From an uncultured Nitrosospira sp. (GTDB taxonomy: Bacteria; Nitrospirota; Nitrospiria; Nitrospirales; Nitrospiraceae): DNA of 64,000 nucleotides. Location of the stretch: assembly GCA_900696515.1 (NCBI GenBank), contig CAADGK010000098.1:1-64000 (forward strand). The letters are read 5' to 3'. Both the position numbers and the translations under genes were made by a program. Positions 55,974 to 64,000 of the stretch are shown one piece after another; positions within the stretch are counted from its first letter, which is position 1; each line of letters opens with the position of its first letter. Below the pieces are notes generated by a model. That model worked only from the letters and a program-made list of their open reading frames with translations, had not been told where the DNA came from and did no database searches.

Positions 55974-56910
55974 ATCACTCCTGATTAGCGTCGTGCTCTG
56001 CACCTACAACCGCTGTGACCTGATGACCGCGGCGTTGAAAAGTGTATGTGAACAGTCTTTGCCTCCGTCACGCTATGAAGTTCTCGTGGTTGACAACAAT
56101 TCATCGGATACGACGAAGCAATGCGTACTGGCGATGAGTCGTCACTACCCACACGTACGATATCTGTTTGAGGACAAACAAGGCCTATCCCACGCACGTA
56201 ACGCTGGCTTTCGTGCCGCACGAGGCCTGTACGTCGCCTATGCGGATGACGATGCCACGGTCCCCACGGATTGGTTGTGCGTCGCCCAACACATTATTGA
56301 ACAGACAGCCCCTGCCATGTTTGGAGGCCCCTATCGCCCGTTCTACAATGCCATGAAACCACCGTGGTATCGGGACAAGTATGGGAGTTATGACCTGGGA
56401 GTGGTAGCAAAAGAGCTCACCAAGGACGAGTACCTTTGTGGAACAAATATGTTCTTCCGCCGAAACCTACTCGAACAACTTGAGGGGTTTAACACAGAGG
56501 TCGGCATGATGGGGGAACGATTGGGTTACGGGGAAGAGACCGTGATTCAACGACGAATCTGCAACGAATATCCCAAAGAAGTCATTTACTACGATCCAAG
56601 GCTCCTCGTATCGCACCTTGTGCGTCCTGAGAAGATGAGCATGCGCTGGTGCGCCAGACAGATGTTTGCGTCTGGACAAGCCTGGCAACACGTGTTGCAC
56701 GAGACGGCTACGGAACGCATCCATGCTGCGCGCTCCTGTCTTCGTGGTCTACGGGCATTGGCCCAACTGACCGGAAGCCTGGTCCTCGGAATTCTGGTGA
56801 GAGATCGTACCCGATACCCTTTCATCGAAAACTACCTCTATGAAGTGGTCTTCGTTCAACTCCAAACACTCGGGAGCACATATGCACAACTCGCGCGTCG
56901 CACCGACTAA
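55957..56910 (+). CDS. GT2 family glycosyltransferase
   Basis: A 317-residue GT-A enzyme from a GTG start with AGGG just upstream, overlapping the previous gene. LISVVLCTYNRCDLMTAAL and VLVVDNNSSDTTKQ start the fold, YVAYADDDATVPTDWL holds the DXD equivalent, and YGEETVIQRRI is the late acidic block. It matches the GT2 branch with NNSSD/GLSHARN features common in hopanoid, succinoglycan-like and O-antigen clusters. The C-terminal about 60 residues have a hydrophobic helix (LTGSLVLGILV) that may associate with the membrane. Confidence 0.87.
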   Translation: MALQTESLLISVVLCTYNRCDLMTAALKSVCEQSLPPSRYEVLVVDNNSSDTTKQCVLAMSRHYPHVRYLFEDKQGLSHARNAGFRAARGLYVAYADDDATVPTDWLCVAQHIIEQTAPAMFGGPYRPFYNAMKPPWYRDKYGSYDLGVVAKELTKDEYLCGTNMFFRRNLLEQLEGFNTEVGMMGERLGYGEETVIQRRICNEYPKEVIYYDPRLLVSHLVRPEKMSMRWCARQMFASGQAWQHVLHETATERIHAARSCLRGLRALAQLTGSLVLGILVRDRTRYPFIENYLYEVVFVQLQTLGSTYAQLARRTD

Positions 56911-56973
56911 ACGGCAGTGCAACCCGATTGGATATGTTATCGACGGCAATGACAACAAGGGGCATCATGTGAC

Positions 56974-58971
56974 ATGTGTGGCATAGCCGGAGTCGTCGCT
57001 GCAGAACCTCTGACACGAGACACCCTCTCCCGTGTCATGGAGATGAGTGCCGCAATGGTCCATCGAGGACCCGACGGGCAGGCGGATTTCCATGATGGAT
57101 CGGTCGCCCTGGCCATGCGCCGATTGAGTATCATTGACCTTCAGGGCGGGCGGCAACCGTTTTTCAGTGAAGATGGGACACTGGTGCTGATCGCAAACGG
57201 AGAGATCTACAATCATGTCGAACTCCGGGACCAGCTGCGAGCGGACGGCCATCAATTCAGGTCCGCCAGCGATTGCGAGGTCATCGTCCATCTCTATGAA
57301 CAATATGGATTCGATTGCGTCCACCACCTCAGGGGAATGTTTGCCTTTGCATTATGGGATTCCCGGAACAGGCGGTTGATGCTCGCCCGCGATCGAATGG
57401 GGGAAAAACCGCTCTATCTGTACCAAAATGGCACCGCATTGTATTTTGCATCGGAGATGAAGGCGCTCCTCGCCATGGGGTTGGTGCCATTCGAGCTTGA
57501 GCCTGCGGCAGTCGATCTCTTCTTCCAGTACAATTATGTTCCTGAACCGATGACACCCATCCGAGGGATCCGAAAGCTTCCTGCGGCCCATATCCTGCTC
57601 ATTGATGCAGCAACAGGGGCGCAGCGGGAATGGTGCTATTGGCATATGGAGGATGCCCCCGTTGTTTCCGGTCCCCCCCATGAATTAATTCGACAGGAAC
57701 TCGAGCGCATCTGCGAATTCATTGTGCGGTCCGACGTTCCTGTTGGAGTCGCCTTGAGTGGCGGTTTGGATTCAAGTGCGATCGCGGCGATGGCAGCTCG
57801 GAAATATCCCGGTGTCATGCAGGCATTCACCGTGGGCTACAACATTGCCAGTCCATATGATGAACGGGAAGCAGCCAAACGATTTGCTCAATATCTCGGC
57901 ATGTCCATTCATGAGGTCATCCTCCAATCGGAAGAGGTGGGGTCGTTTTTCCCCGAGCTCGTCTCCTGGCTTGATGATCCGATCGGGGATATTTCCGCGT
58001 TTGGCTACTATTCCGTGATGAAAGCCGCCAAGGCTCACGGTGTATCGGTCATGCTGCAAGGGCATGGAGGAGATGAGCTCTTCTGGGGGTATCCGTGGTT
58101 ACAGCAAGCGGCGGCGCAAACCATCAGGAAGTACAATGGCCGCCTGACGGGATCGCCGAAGTTTCGTGACTATCTTGCACTGACAGGACCTGAGTATTGG
58201 TCGTTGTGGGGAATCAAAGAATGGGTGAAGGGTGGGGCAGGTATTGTGCCATCGTGGGAGGCGTATGCACGTGATCGATCCAGTCCACAAGAACAGACCG
58301 TGTTTTACGACATCACCCCGGATTTTCGTCTTGCTCAACAGGGCATGAAGGCCATCTACACACGTTCCTTTGCCGACGCTCTTTGCGCCGGCAACGCCTA
58401 CCGCCCATTCACCGCCCCAACTCCGTGGTCGCACATCGACGTCTTGCTCACGCAGCTCATCTGCAAAACGTATCTCCTGGAAAATGGTATTGCTCAGGGA
58501 GATCGTCTGAGCATGGCGTCGTCCGTGGAAGTGCGACTGCCGTTCGTCGACCATCGGTTGGTGGAACTCGTCATCGGGTTACGTAAAGCCTCCCCGGATC
58601 ATGGGTTGCCGTCGAAGTTTTGGCTTCGACAGGCTCTGAAAGATGTCCTGCCGGACTGGGTGCTCAATCGACCGAAGCGGGGATTTACTCCTCCGCTGCA
58701 TGAATGGCACGAAGCAATTTTTTCCAATCACGGGGCCAATTTGGAGAACGGATTTCTCGTCAACGCGGGAGTCTTGACTTCGTCAGCCGGCAGAGCATTG
58801 GCGAGAGGGCCTTATCCTCCTAGAGCGTGCTCTCCCATCTCCTTCAAAGCGTTGACCCTGGAGCTCTGGTGCCGGACGCTGAGATCACGTTCGATGACAG
58901 GCAAGACACAAGAGGCCGCCTCGCGACGGGCACAGCGGGAACCACATCCCGTCACGTCTGCTTCAGACTAG
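56974..58971 (+). CDS. asnB: AsnB-type glutamine amidotransferase (asparagine synthase family)
   Basis: A 665-residue protein. The N-terminal class II glutaminase has nucleophile Cys2 in MCGIAGVV, RGPDGQADF, RLSIIDLQGGRQP and NGEIYN. The C-terminal synthetase has PP-loop SGGLDSS at 262-268, then MLQGHGGDELFWGYPW and RLSMASSVEVRLPFVDHRLVEL. All catalytic residues are present. In glycan clusters AsnB homologues often amidate uronic acids or peptides rather than make asparagine; the location favours sugar amidation here, but free asparagine synthesis cannot be excluded. About 40 residues at the C terminus are low-complexity and basic. Confidence 0.9.
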   Translation: MCGIAGVVAAEPLTRDTLSRVMEMSAAMVHRGPDGQADFHDGSVALAMRRLSIIDLQGGRQPFFSEDGTLVLIANGEIYNHVELRDQLRADGHQFRSASDCEVIVHLYEQYGFDCVHHLRGMFAFALWDSRNRRLMLARDRMGEKPLYLYQNGTALYFASEMKALLAMGLVPFELEPAAVDLFFQYNYVPEPMTPIRGIRKLPAAHILLIDAATGAQREWCYWHMEDAPVVSGPPHELIRQELERICEFIVRSDVPVGVALSGGLDSSAIAAMAARKYPGVMQAFTVGYNIASPYDEREAAKRFAQYLGMSIHEVILQSEEVGSFFPELVSWLDDPIGDISAFGYYSVMKAAKAHGVSVMLQGHGGDELFWGYPWLQQAAAQTIRKYNGRLTGSPKFRDYLALTGPEYWSLWGIKEWVKGGAGIVPSWEAYARDRSSPQEQTVFYDITPDFRLAQQGMKAIYTRSFADALCAGNAYRPFTAPTPWSHIDVLLTQLICKTYLLENGIAQGDRLSMASSVEVRLPFVDHRLVELVIGLRKASPDHGLPSKFWLRQALKDVLPDWVLNRPKRGFTPPLHEWHEAIFSNHGANLENGFLVNAGVLTSSAGRALARGPYPPRACSPISFKALTLELWCRTLRSRSMTGKTQEAASRRAQREPHPVTSASD

Positions 58972-59004
58972 GCCGACGTGTCTCCACTTTCAAGGTGCGC
59001 CACG

Positions 59005-59922
59005 ATGTCTCTCGCTCCGATTGCACTGTTTGCGTACAACCGGCCATCACATCTGGCCCGCACGCTCTCGGCCTTGCGTGGCAATCCAGGCGCCCGAGAG
59101 TCGGACTTGTTTATTTTTAGCGACGGGCCAAGAGACGCTCATGACGTGCAGGCCGTAAAAGACGTCCGGAGAGTCATCAGGCACATAGAGGGCTTTGGTC
59201 ATATCTCCATTCGTGAGGAGCCATTCAATCTCGGACTCGCTCAATCGATCATTCGTGGGGTGACCCGGCTTGTGGAGCAATATGGCCATATTATTGTCCT
59301 GGAAGATGACCTTGTTGTGGCGCCGGGTTTTCTCAGCTTTATGAACCAGGCGCTGTCGCGGTTCTCAATGGAACCCCGTGTAATGCAAATTGCAGGAAAT
59401 ATGTTTTCTTTTCCGTCTACGGCAGGGGTAGGGGATGTTTTCCTCTCCAGAAAGGCAGCCAGTTGTGGATGGGCAACCTGGTCGAGAGCATGGAGACATT
59501 TCAATGCTCAGTCCCATGAATTGTTAGCACAGATTCGTCTTTGTGGTAAGCAACATGCCTTCGATATGGATGGAACCTATCCCTATTTCGAACATCTGAC
59601 GAAAGCGGCCGAAGGACACCTGGATGTGTGGGGAGTACGTTGGCATGCCAGCATGTTTTTGAAGCAAGGACTCTGTCTGTATTCGACGCTACCACTCGTA
59701 TCGAATATAGGGATGGACGGAAGCGGAATGCATTGTGAACCAACGACCGCGTTCGACGTCTCCTTGAGCTCCCGCACTTCCTGGAATTTCTCGGTCCCCA
59801 TTGAGGAATCGTCGATAGGGCTCGAGATATGGAAGCACTTCGCGGTGGAGTCCCAACAAAGGATGCGTCCATCCGTGATGCGGCGAATCGCAAGGACACT
59901 CCGTCGATTCGCAAAATGTTAA
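59005..59922 (+). CDS. Glycosyltransferase, GT2/GT13-like GT-A fold
   Basis: A 305-residue protein. APIALFAYNRPSHLARTL, DLFIFSDGPRD, FNLGLAQSIIRGVTRLVEQYG and IIVLEDDLVVAPGFLSFMN (the EDD equivalent of DXD) identify the sugar-transferase group often annotated as GT2-like or GNT-I-like in O-antigen clusters. SCGWATWSRAWRHF and HLDVWGVRWHASMFL are further conserved blocks. The ATG at 59005 begins the conserved region; the frame opens at a GTG at 58978. Donor unknown. Confidence 0.82.
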   Translation: MSLAPIALFAYNRPSHLARTLSALRGNPGARESDLFIFSDGPRDAHDVQAVKDVRRVIRHIEGFGHISIREEPFNLGLAQSIIRGVTRLVEQYGHIIVLEDDLVVAPGFLSFMNQALSRFSMEPRVMQIAGNMFSFPSTAGVGDVFLSRKAASCGWATWSRAWRHFNAQSHELLAQIRLCGKQHAFDMDGTYPYFEHLTKAAEGHLDVWGVRWHASMFLKQGLCLYSTLPLVSNIGMDGSGMHCEPTTAFDVSLSSRTSWNFSVPIEESSIGLEIWKHFAVESQQRMRPSVMRRIARTLRRFAKC

Positions 59923-59957
59923 ACGGTCTTTTTACCTGTCATGACGGAGTGCCACGG

Positions 59958-60896
59958 ATGAAAAGTGCTGTGCACGATCATGGCGAACACACCCGAATGC
60001 GGCCGCGTTTGTCCGTCGTGATGCCCTCGTTCAATCAAGGGAAGTTCCTGGAAGATGCCATCAGGTCTGTTCTGGATCAGTCCTACGAAAACCTCGAATA
60101 CATCGTCGTCGACGGTGGGTCAACGGATGAGAGCCTCGATATTCTACAGGCATACGGCCCTCAACTCACCCATTGGGTCAGCGAACCGGACAAGGGCCAG
60201 TATGATGCCATCAACAAGGGCTTCGCGAGGACGACCGGTGACATCATGGCTTGGCTCAACAGCGACGATAAGTACATGCCATGGACGCTCTCGCTTGTTG
60301 CGGATATCTTTGCCGCGTTTCCACATGTGGAATGGCTCACCAGCGTGCGTCCGGTATTGTGGAACGAGCAAGGACAGCCGACAAAGATCGACTGCACCGG
60401 CGGAATCAGCCGCCGATCCTTCGCAAAAGGCGGGAACTTTTCCGGGAAACGATCGTTTGGGAGACGCTGGATTCAGCAAGAGTCCACGTTTTGGCGCCGT
60501 TCGCTCTGGGAGCGGTCCGGAGCAAGACTGGACACCAACTATCCTCTTGCGGCTGATTTCGAGTTGTGGGCGCGATTGTTCCAACACGCCGATCTCTATG
60601 GCGTTGATGCAATACTTGGAGGATTTCGTATGCATGGCGACCAGCGATCCGTTCTTCAACACGAACGGTATCTTCAGGAGTGCGAACAGATCCTTGTCCG
60701 CAATGGGCACTGGCCCTGTTCACTGGCTGAGAGCCTTCTCAGAGGAGGACTATGGACCATGCTGCGGCCATGGTCCCTCACCTTGCCCCCCAGCCCGTTC
60801 GACCGAATGCTCACGGCGATGGGGCTTCTCTATCCCGCGCCCATCGTTGCGTGGTCTGGAAACAATTGGGAATTGACTACCGGTTTCTCCCTATAA
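59958..60896 (+). CDS. GT2 family glycosyltransferase
   Basis: A 312-residue GT-A enzyme: [64 protein letters not shown] (DXD) and ADFELWARLFQH. This is the WcaA-like branch with the SEPDKGQYDAINKG block. The frame is open back to 59829; I chose the ATG at 59958 because GGAG is 8 bases upstream, while the ATG at 59997 lies closer to the conserved start but lacks a ribosome-binding site. Confidence 0.88.
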   Translation: MKSAVHDHGEHTRMRPRLSVVMPSFNQGKFLEDAIRSVLDQSYENLEYIVVDGGSTDESLDILQAYGPQLTHWVSEPDKGQYDAINKGFARTTGDIMAWLNSDDKYMPWTLSLVADIFAAFPHVEWLTSVRPVLWNEQGQPTKIDCTGGISRRSFAKGGNFSGKRSFGRRWIQQESTFWRRSLWERSGARLDTNYPLAADFELWARLFQHADLYGVDAILGGFRMHGDQRSVLQHERYLQECEQILVRNGHWPCSLAESLLRGGLWTMLRPWSLTLPPSPFDRMLTAMGLLYPAPIVAWSGNNWELTTGFSL

Positions 60897-60914
60897 GTAG
60901 TACAGATTCTCCTT

Positions 60915-62297
60915 ATGCGTATCCTGCAAGTCAGTACGGCCGACCAGGGGGGAGGAGCCGAGAGTATCGCCGCCGGCCTGCACCAAGCCTACCGGCGGCA
61001 TGGGCATGACGCGTGGCTCGCGGTCGGAAGTAAGCAGACGGATTGTCCCCACGTCTGGGAAATTCCACAGGAACCGTACCGGTCGATGTGGGCCAGATGG
61101 GTCAGAGAAGTCTCGACGAAGCTCCTCTCATCCGTCCAAGGGCTTTCCCATGGTGAACGTGCGATCCGTCTTCTTAGCATGACGTTGTCGGAACCTGCCC
61201 GCACGCTCAATCGGATCCGAGGAAGAGAAGAGTTCTCGTTTCCGGGAACCTATCGGTTGTTAGACGGCGCGCCGATCACGCCGGATGTGCTTCACTGTCA
61301 TAATCTCCATGGAGCATGGCTTCGGGAGGGTGGATACTTCGACCTTCGTGCGCTTTCAACACTAAGCCGGGCTGTCCCCACGATTCTGACGCTCCACGAT
61401 GCATGGCTGTTGAGCGGACATTGCGCGCATTCATTTGAGTGCGACCGTTGGAAGGCCGGCTGCGGCCACTGTCCGGATCTCACCATTTATCCGGCGATCC
61501 GGCGGGACGCCACGGCCGGCAATTGGCTGAGGAAACGGGACATTCTTTCACGGAGTCGCCTGTTTGTTGCGACACCGTCCCAGTGGCTCATGAATAAGGT
61601 CAAGGAATCCATCCTTCTTCCCGGCATCGAAGAAACACGCGTCATCCCACATGGGGTCGATCTCACAGTGTTTCGGCCCGGTGACAAACGGGAAGCCAGG
61701 GAATGCCTGGCATTGCCTCAACAATCCTGGATTGTCCTCTTTGCAGCCAACAGCATCAGCAAGAATCCATGGAAGGATTTCAAGACACTGCGTGCAGCAG
61801 TGAAGCACCTTGCGGCACAAGAGAAAGACAAACCAGTGCACTTCGTTGCCGTGGGCGAGGGGAACGCGTCCGATAAGGCGCAGGTGACCGATGTTCAGTT
61901 CGTTCCGCTCGTACGCGATCCCCTGTCGATGGCTCGGTACTACCAGGCCGCCGACATCTATGTTCATGCAGCCCGCGTGGATACGTTCCCCAACACGGTC
62001 ATGGAAGCCACCGCCTGCGGCACGCCGGTCATCGCCACCGCCGTCGGAGGAATTCCGGAGCAGGTACTCGATGGCCGATCGGGGTTTCTTGTTCCAGCAG
62101 GCGATGCCGAAGCAATGGCTCGACACGCGCAATTCCTGTTCGAGAACGAAGAGCGTCGCCGAATGATATCAGCTCAGGCGGCTGAAGTCGGGAAAGCGCG
62201 CTTTGATCTGAATCGACAGGTACAGGCATATCTCGATTGGTATGAACAGCTCGTGATGTCCTCTGAGAGGAAAGGCGTACTCTCGCATGCCTGCTAA
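60915..62297 (+). CDS. GT4 family glycosyltransferase
   Basis: A 460-residue retaining GT-B enzyme. MRILQVSTADQGGGAESIAAGLHQ starts the acceptor domain; PTILTLHDAWLLSGHCAHSFECDRW with further cysteines (AGCGHCPD) is the segment typical of the WcaC/colanic-acid-like branch. TRVIPHGVDLTVFRPGD and ADIYVHAARVDTFPNTVMEATACGTPVIATAVGGIPE give the donor site. The cysteines could bind a metal. Overlaps the next gene by 11 bases. Confidence 0.9.
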   Translation: MRILQVSTADQGGGAESIAAGLHQAYRRHGHDAWLAVGSKQTDCPHVWEIPQEPYRSMWARWVREVSTKLLSSVQGLSHGERAIRLLSMTLSEPARTLNRIRGREEFSFPGTYRLLDGAPITPDVLHCHNLHGAWLREGGYFDLRALSTLSRAVPTILTLHDAWLLSGHCAHSFECDRWKAGCGHCPDLTIYPAIRRDATAGNWLRKRDILSRSRLFVATPSQWLMNKVKESILLPGIEETRVIPHGVDLTVFRPGDKREARECLALPQQSWIVLFAANSISKNPWKDFKTLRAAVKHLAAQEKDKPVHFVAVGEGNASDKAQVTDVQFVPLVRDPLSMARYYQAADIYVHAARVDTFPNTVMEATACGTPVIATAVGGIPEQVLDGRSGFLVPAGDAEAMARHAQFLFENEERRRMISAQAAEVGKARFDLNRQVQAYLDWYEQLVMSSERKGVLSHAC

Positions 62298-63405
62298 GGT
62301 GATGTTGCTCACTGTCGGTCTCGGAGTTGGAGGGACGGAAACACATATCGTGGAGTTGGCTTCGCGGCTGGATCCCTCGCGGTTCACGGTGACGGTCTGC
62401 TCACTCAAAACAGGCGGGATCATGGCGCAGGAACTCCACAAGCGGGGAATCAGGGTTCTCTCATTGGGCGGTTTCGGGAAGCTCGATGCCCGCATCATCG
62501 TGAAACTCTTCACGCTTCTTCGGGCGGAGCGACCGGATGTTGTGCAGGCATTCCTGTTCTGGGCCAATATCGCCGCCCGTGCATGCGGACGAATTTTGCG
62601 GGCATTTCCAGTGATTTCGTCATATCATGATGAAATCGTGAGTGAAGGGTGGCTCGTGCGCTGGGTGGATCGGCTTACGCTGAATTGGACGGACCGCATC
62701 GTCTGCTGCTCCGGGGCGGTCGTTCGATCCGTCGTCTCTCGAGTCGGTGGAAAGGCCGAGCACTGTACGGTCATCCCGTTCGGCGTGGACATCAACCAAT
62801 TTGTGCCTGCTGCCGCCACGACCAGACGTGAACTCGGCCTTCACGATGGCGGGAAAGTCATCGGGACAGTCTGCCGTCTCGTCGAGCCAAAGAAGGGTCT
62901 CACAATTCTCCTACGGGCAATGGCGAAATTGGCCGAGCAAGATGGGCACCCTCCTTGCCAATTATTGATTGTCGGGGACGGGCCTGCACGGCAGGAACTG
63001 GAATTACTGCGGGAACAGTTAGGGCTTTCATCCTGGATCGTCTTCGCGGGGTCGCGACGAGATATTCCCCGTGTTTTGCCTGCATTAGACGCCTTTGTAC
63101 TTCCCTCGTTGTACGAAGGGTTCGGCATTGCGATTCTTGAAGCCATGGCGGCGGCAAAGCCGGTGATCGCCACCTCGGTAGGGGGAATTCCTGAATTTGT
63201 CCTGCCCGGTGAAACAGGACTGTTGGTGGAGCCTCGCAATGTTACCGCGTTGGCTGACGCGATCAACTGGCTCCTGAAGCATCCCCAGCAAGCTCGGACC
63301 ATGGGAGAGAAGGGGAGAGATCGAGCACGGGAACAGTATCGTATCTCGGAAGTCGTTCGGCAACATGAGCACGTCTATACGACCTGCCTTGCGCAGGTCT
63401 CATGA
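62287..63405 (+). CDS. GT4 family glycosyltransferase
   Basis: A 372-residue retaining GT-B enzyme: VMLLTVGLGVGGTETHIVELA (acceptor loop), VISSYHDEIVSEGWLVRWVDRL, CTVIPFGVDINQFVP, IGTVCRLVEPKKGLTILLRAM and DAFVLPSLYEGFGIAILEAMAAAKPVIATSVGGIPE with the E-x7-E. Typical of enzymes that extend Und-PP-linked glycans. It overlaps its upstream neighbour, so the pair is probably translated together. Confidence 0.92.
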   Translation: MPAKVMLLTVGLGVGGTETHIVELASRLDPSRFTVTVCSLKTGGIMAQELHKRGIRVLSLGGFGKLDARIIVKLFTLLRAERPDVVQAFLFWANIAARACGRILRAFPVISSYHDEIVSEGWLVRWVDRLTLNWTDRIVCCSGAVVRSVVSRVGGKAEHCTVIPFGVDINQFVPAAATTRRELGLHDGGKVIGTVCRLVEPKKGLTILLRAMAKLAEQDGHPPCQLLIVGDGPARQELELLREQLGLSSWIVFAGSRRDIPRVLPALDAFVLPSLYEGFGIAILEAMAAAKPVIATSVGGIPEFVLPGETGLLVEPRNVTALADAINWLLKHPQQARTMGEKGRDRAREQYRISEVVRQHEHVYTTCLAQVS

Positions 63406-63469
63406 GGCCGCTGGTGATCTCTCGGCTTCAACCGCCTGTGTCCATCGTCATGCCGTGAACTTATAGGCC

Positions 63470-64000
63470 ATGTACTCATTGAGCTCGACATTCCTGCTGG
63501 CCCTCTTTCTGTCGCTATATGGTGTTCCCATTGCACGACAAGCCGCGTTGAAATACGGCATTGTCGATGCCCCTGACGGACATCTCAAACATCAGAAGGA
63601 ACCAGTCCCGTACTTCGGAGGGCTGGCAATCTATCTGGCCTTCTTGATGAGTCTCGCCTTCACGTTTGAATTTCGGCAGGACGTCCTGGGCATCATACTT
63701 GGCGCGACGATCGTGGTCATGTTAGGGCTCATCGATGATTTTGGTGTACTGTCGCCCACGACGAAGCTGATCGGCCAGCTCCTTGCCGTGTTTGTACTGA
63801 TCAAGAGCGGCATCCGCATTCAGATCGCGGCACTTCCGGAATGGGTCGACCTCGTATTGACGGTGTTTTGGATGGTCGGGCTTATCAATGCCTTCAACCT
63901 CCTGGATATCATGGATGGCCTCTCCGCCGGGATTGGGGCCATCTGTGCGGCCTGTTTGCTCCTGGCGGCTCTCCTTCAGGGTGACCAGGTCGTCGCCTTC
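63470..64000 (+). CDS. WecA/TagO-like undecaprenyl-phosphate sugar-phosphate transferase, 3'-truncated
   Basis: 177 codons are open from the ATG at 63470 to the window edge with no stop, so the C-terminal half is missing. Family motifs: DAPDGHLKHQKEPVPYFGGLA (first cytoplasmic loop, K-x-H-x-x-P-x-P), MLGLIDDFG (the DD metal motif) and NAFNLLDIMDGLSAG (the NxxNxxDGxDGL block). At least five transmembrane helices are present. These enzymes start glycan assembly by placing GlcNAc-1-P or a similar sugar phosphate on undecaprenyl phosphate. WecA, TagO and WbpL types cannot be told apart here. Confidence 0.92.
   Translation, partial: MYSLSSTFLLALFLSLYGVPIARQAALKYGIVDAPDGHLKHQKEPVPYFGGLAIYLAFLMSLAFTFEFRQDVLGIILGATIVVMLGLIDDFGVLSPTTKLIGQLLAVFVLIKSGIRIQIAALPEWVDLVLTVFWMVGLINAFNLLDIMDGLSAGIGAICAACLLLAALLQGDQVVAF

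Overview
The window is a gene-dense bacterial chromosome segment with housekeeping genes on the left and an envelope/surface-glycan region on the right. Gene content suggests a Nitrospira-like member of Nitrospirota: a Gram-negative cell with lipoproteins, an outer-membrane beta-barrel, type IVa pili (pilA, pilT, pilU), a membrane-anchored c-type cytochrome, and a serA plus class V aminotransferase pair. This taxonomic call is inference from families I recognise, not a database result. I see no rRNA, tRNA, insertion sequence, integrase, prophage or CRISPR array.

Bases 1-11752 are a mostly co-directional plus-strand core block: hemB (5' end missing), ribF, tilS, hpt, ftsH, folP, glmM, comEC and mtnA. 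The order tilS-hpt-ftsH-folP-glmM follows synteny known from several phyla. Stop/start overlaps join hemB to ribF and folP to glmM.

Bases 11800-26419 are mixed. The minus strand carries a small secreted protein, pyruvate kinase, five exported proteins (a helical periplasmic protein, a Met-rich secreted protein, a Tat-exported intradiol dioxygenase, an Slp-like lipoprotein and a beta-barrel), the pilus retraction ATPases pilU and pilT, bioF, and an MltD-type transglycosylase. The plus strand carries a MinD/FlhG-like ATPase, a YidB-family protein, a monoheme cytochrome c and a membrane-anchored TPR protein.

Bases 26626-34097 return to the plus strand: a class V aminotransferase with serA (serine synthesis), hisZ overlapping dnaB, and a long TPR lipoprotein.

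Bases 34403-64000 form one plus-strand surface locus. It opens with pilA, followed by an O-antigen-ligase-like membrane protein with C-terminal TPRs, a membrane-anchored TPR protein, an ABC-2 ATPase/permease pair, and then about 24 kb of glycan genes. These are a Wzm/Wzt exporter whose Wzt has a C-terminal substrate-recognition domain, fourteen glycosyltransferases (CgeB-like, GT2, GT4, GT9, GT10), five methyltransferase domains (one fused to a GT2), an AsnB-type amidotransferase, and a WecA-like initiating sugar-phosphate transferase running off the window. The simplest reading is a lipid-linked polysaccharide built in the cytoplasm, capped or modified, exported by Wzm/Wzt, and then ligated to LPS, a surface anchor or the pilin. 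The order pilA / ligase-TPR / TPR / ABC pair / glycosyltransferases resembles, from memory, the xap locus of Geobacter sulfurreducens, and is the most interesting lead here.
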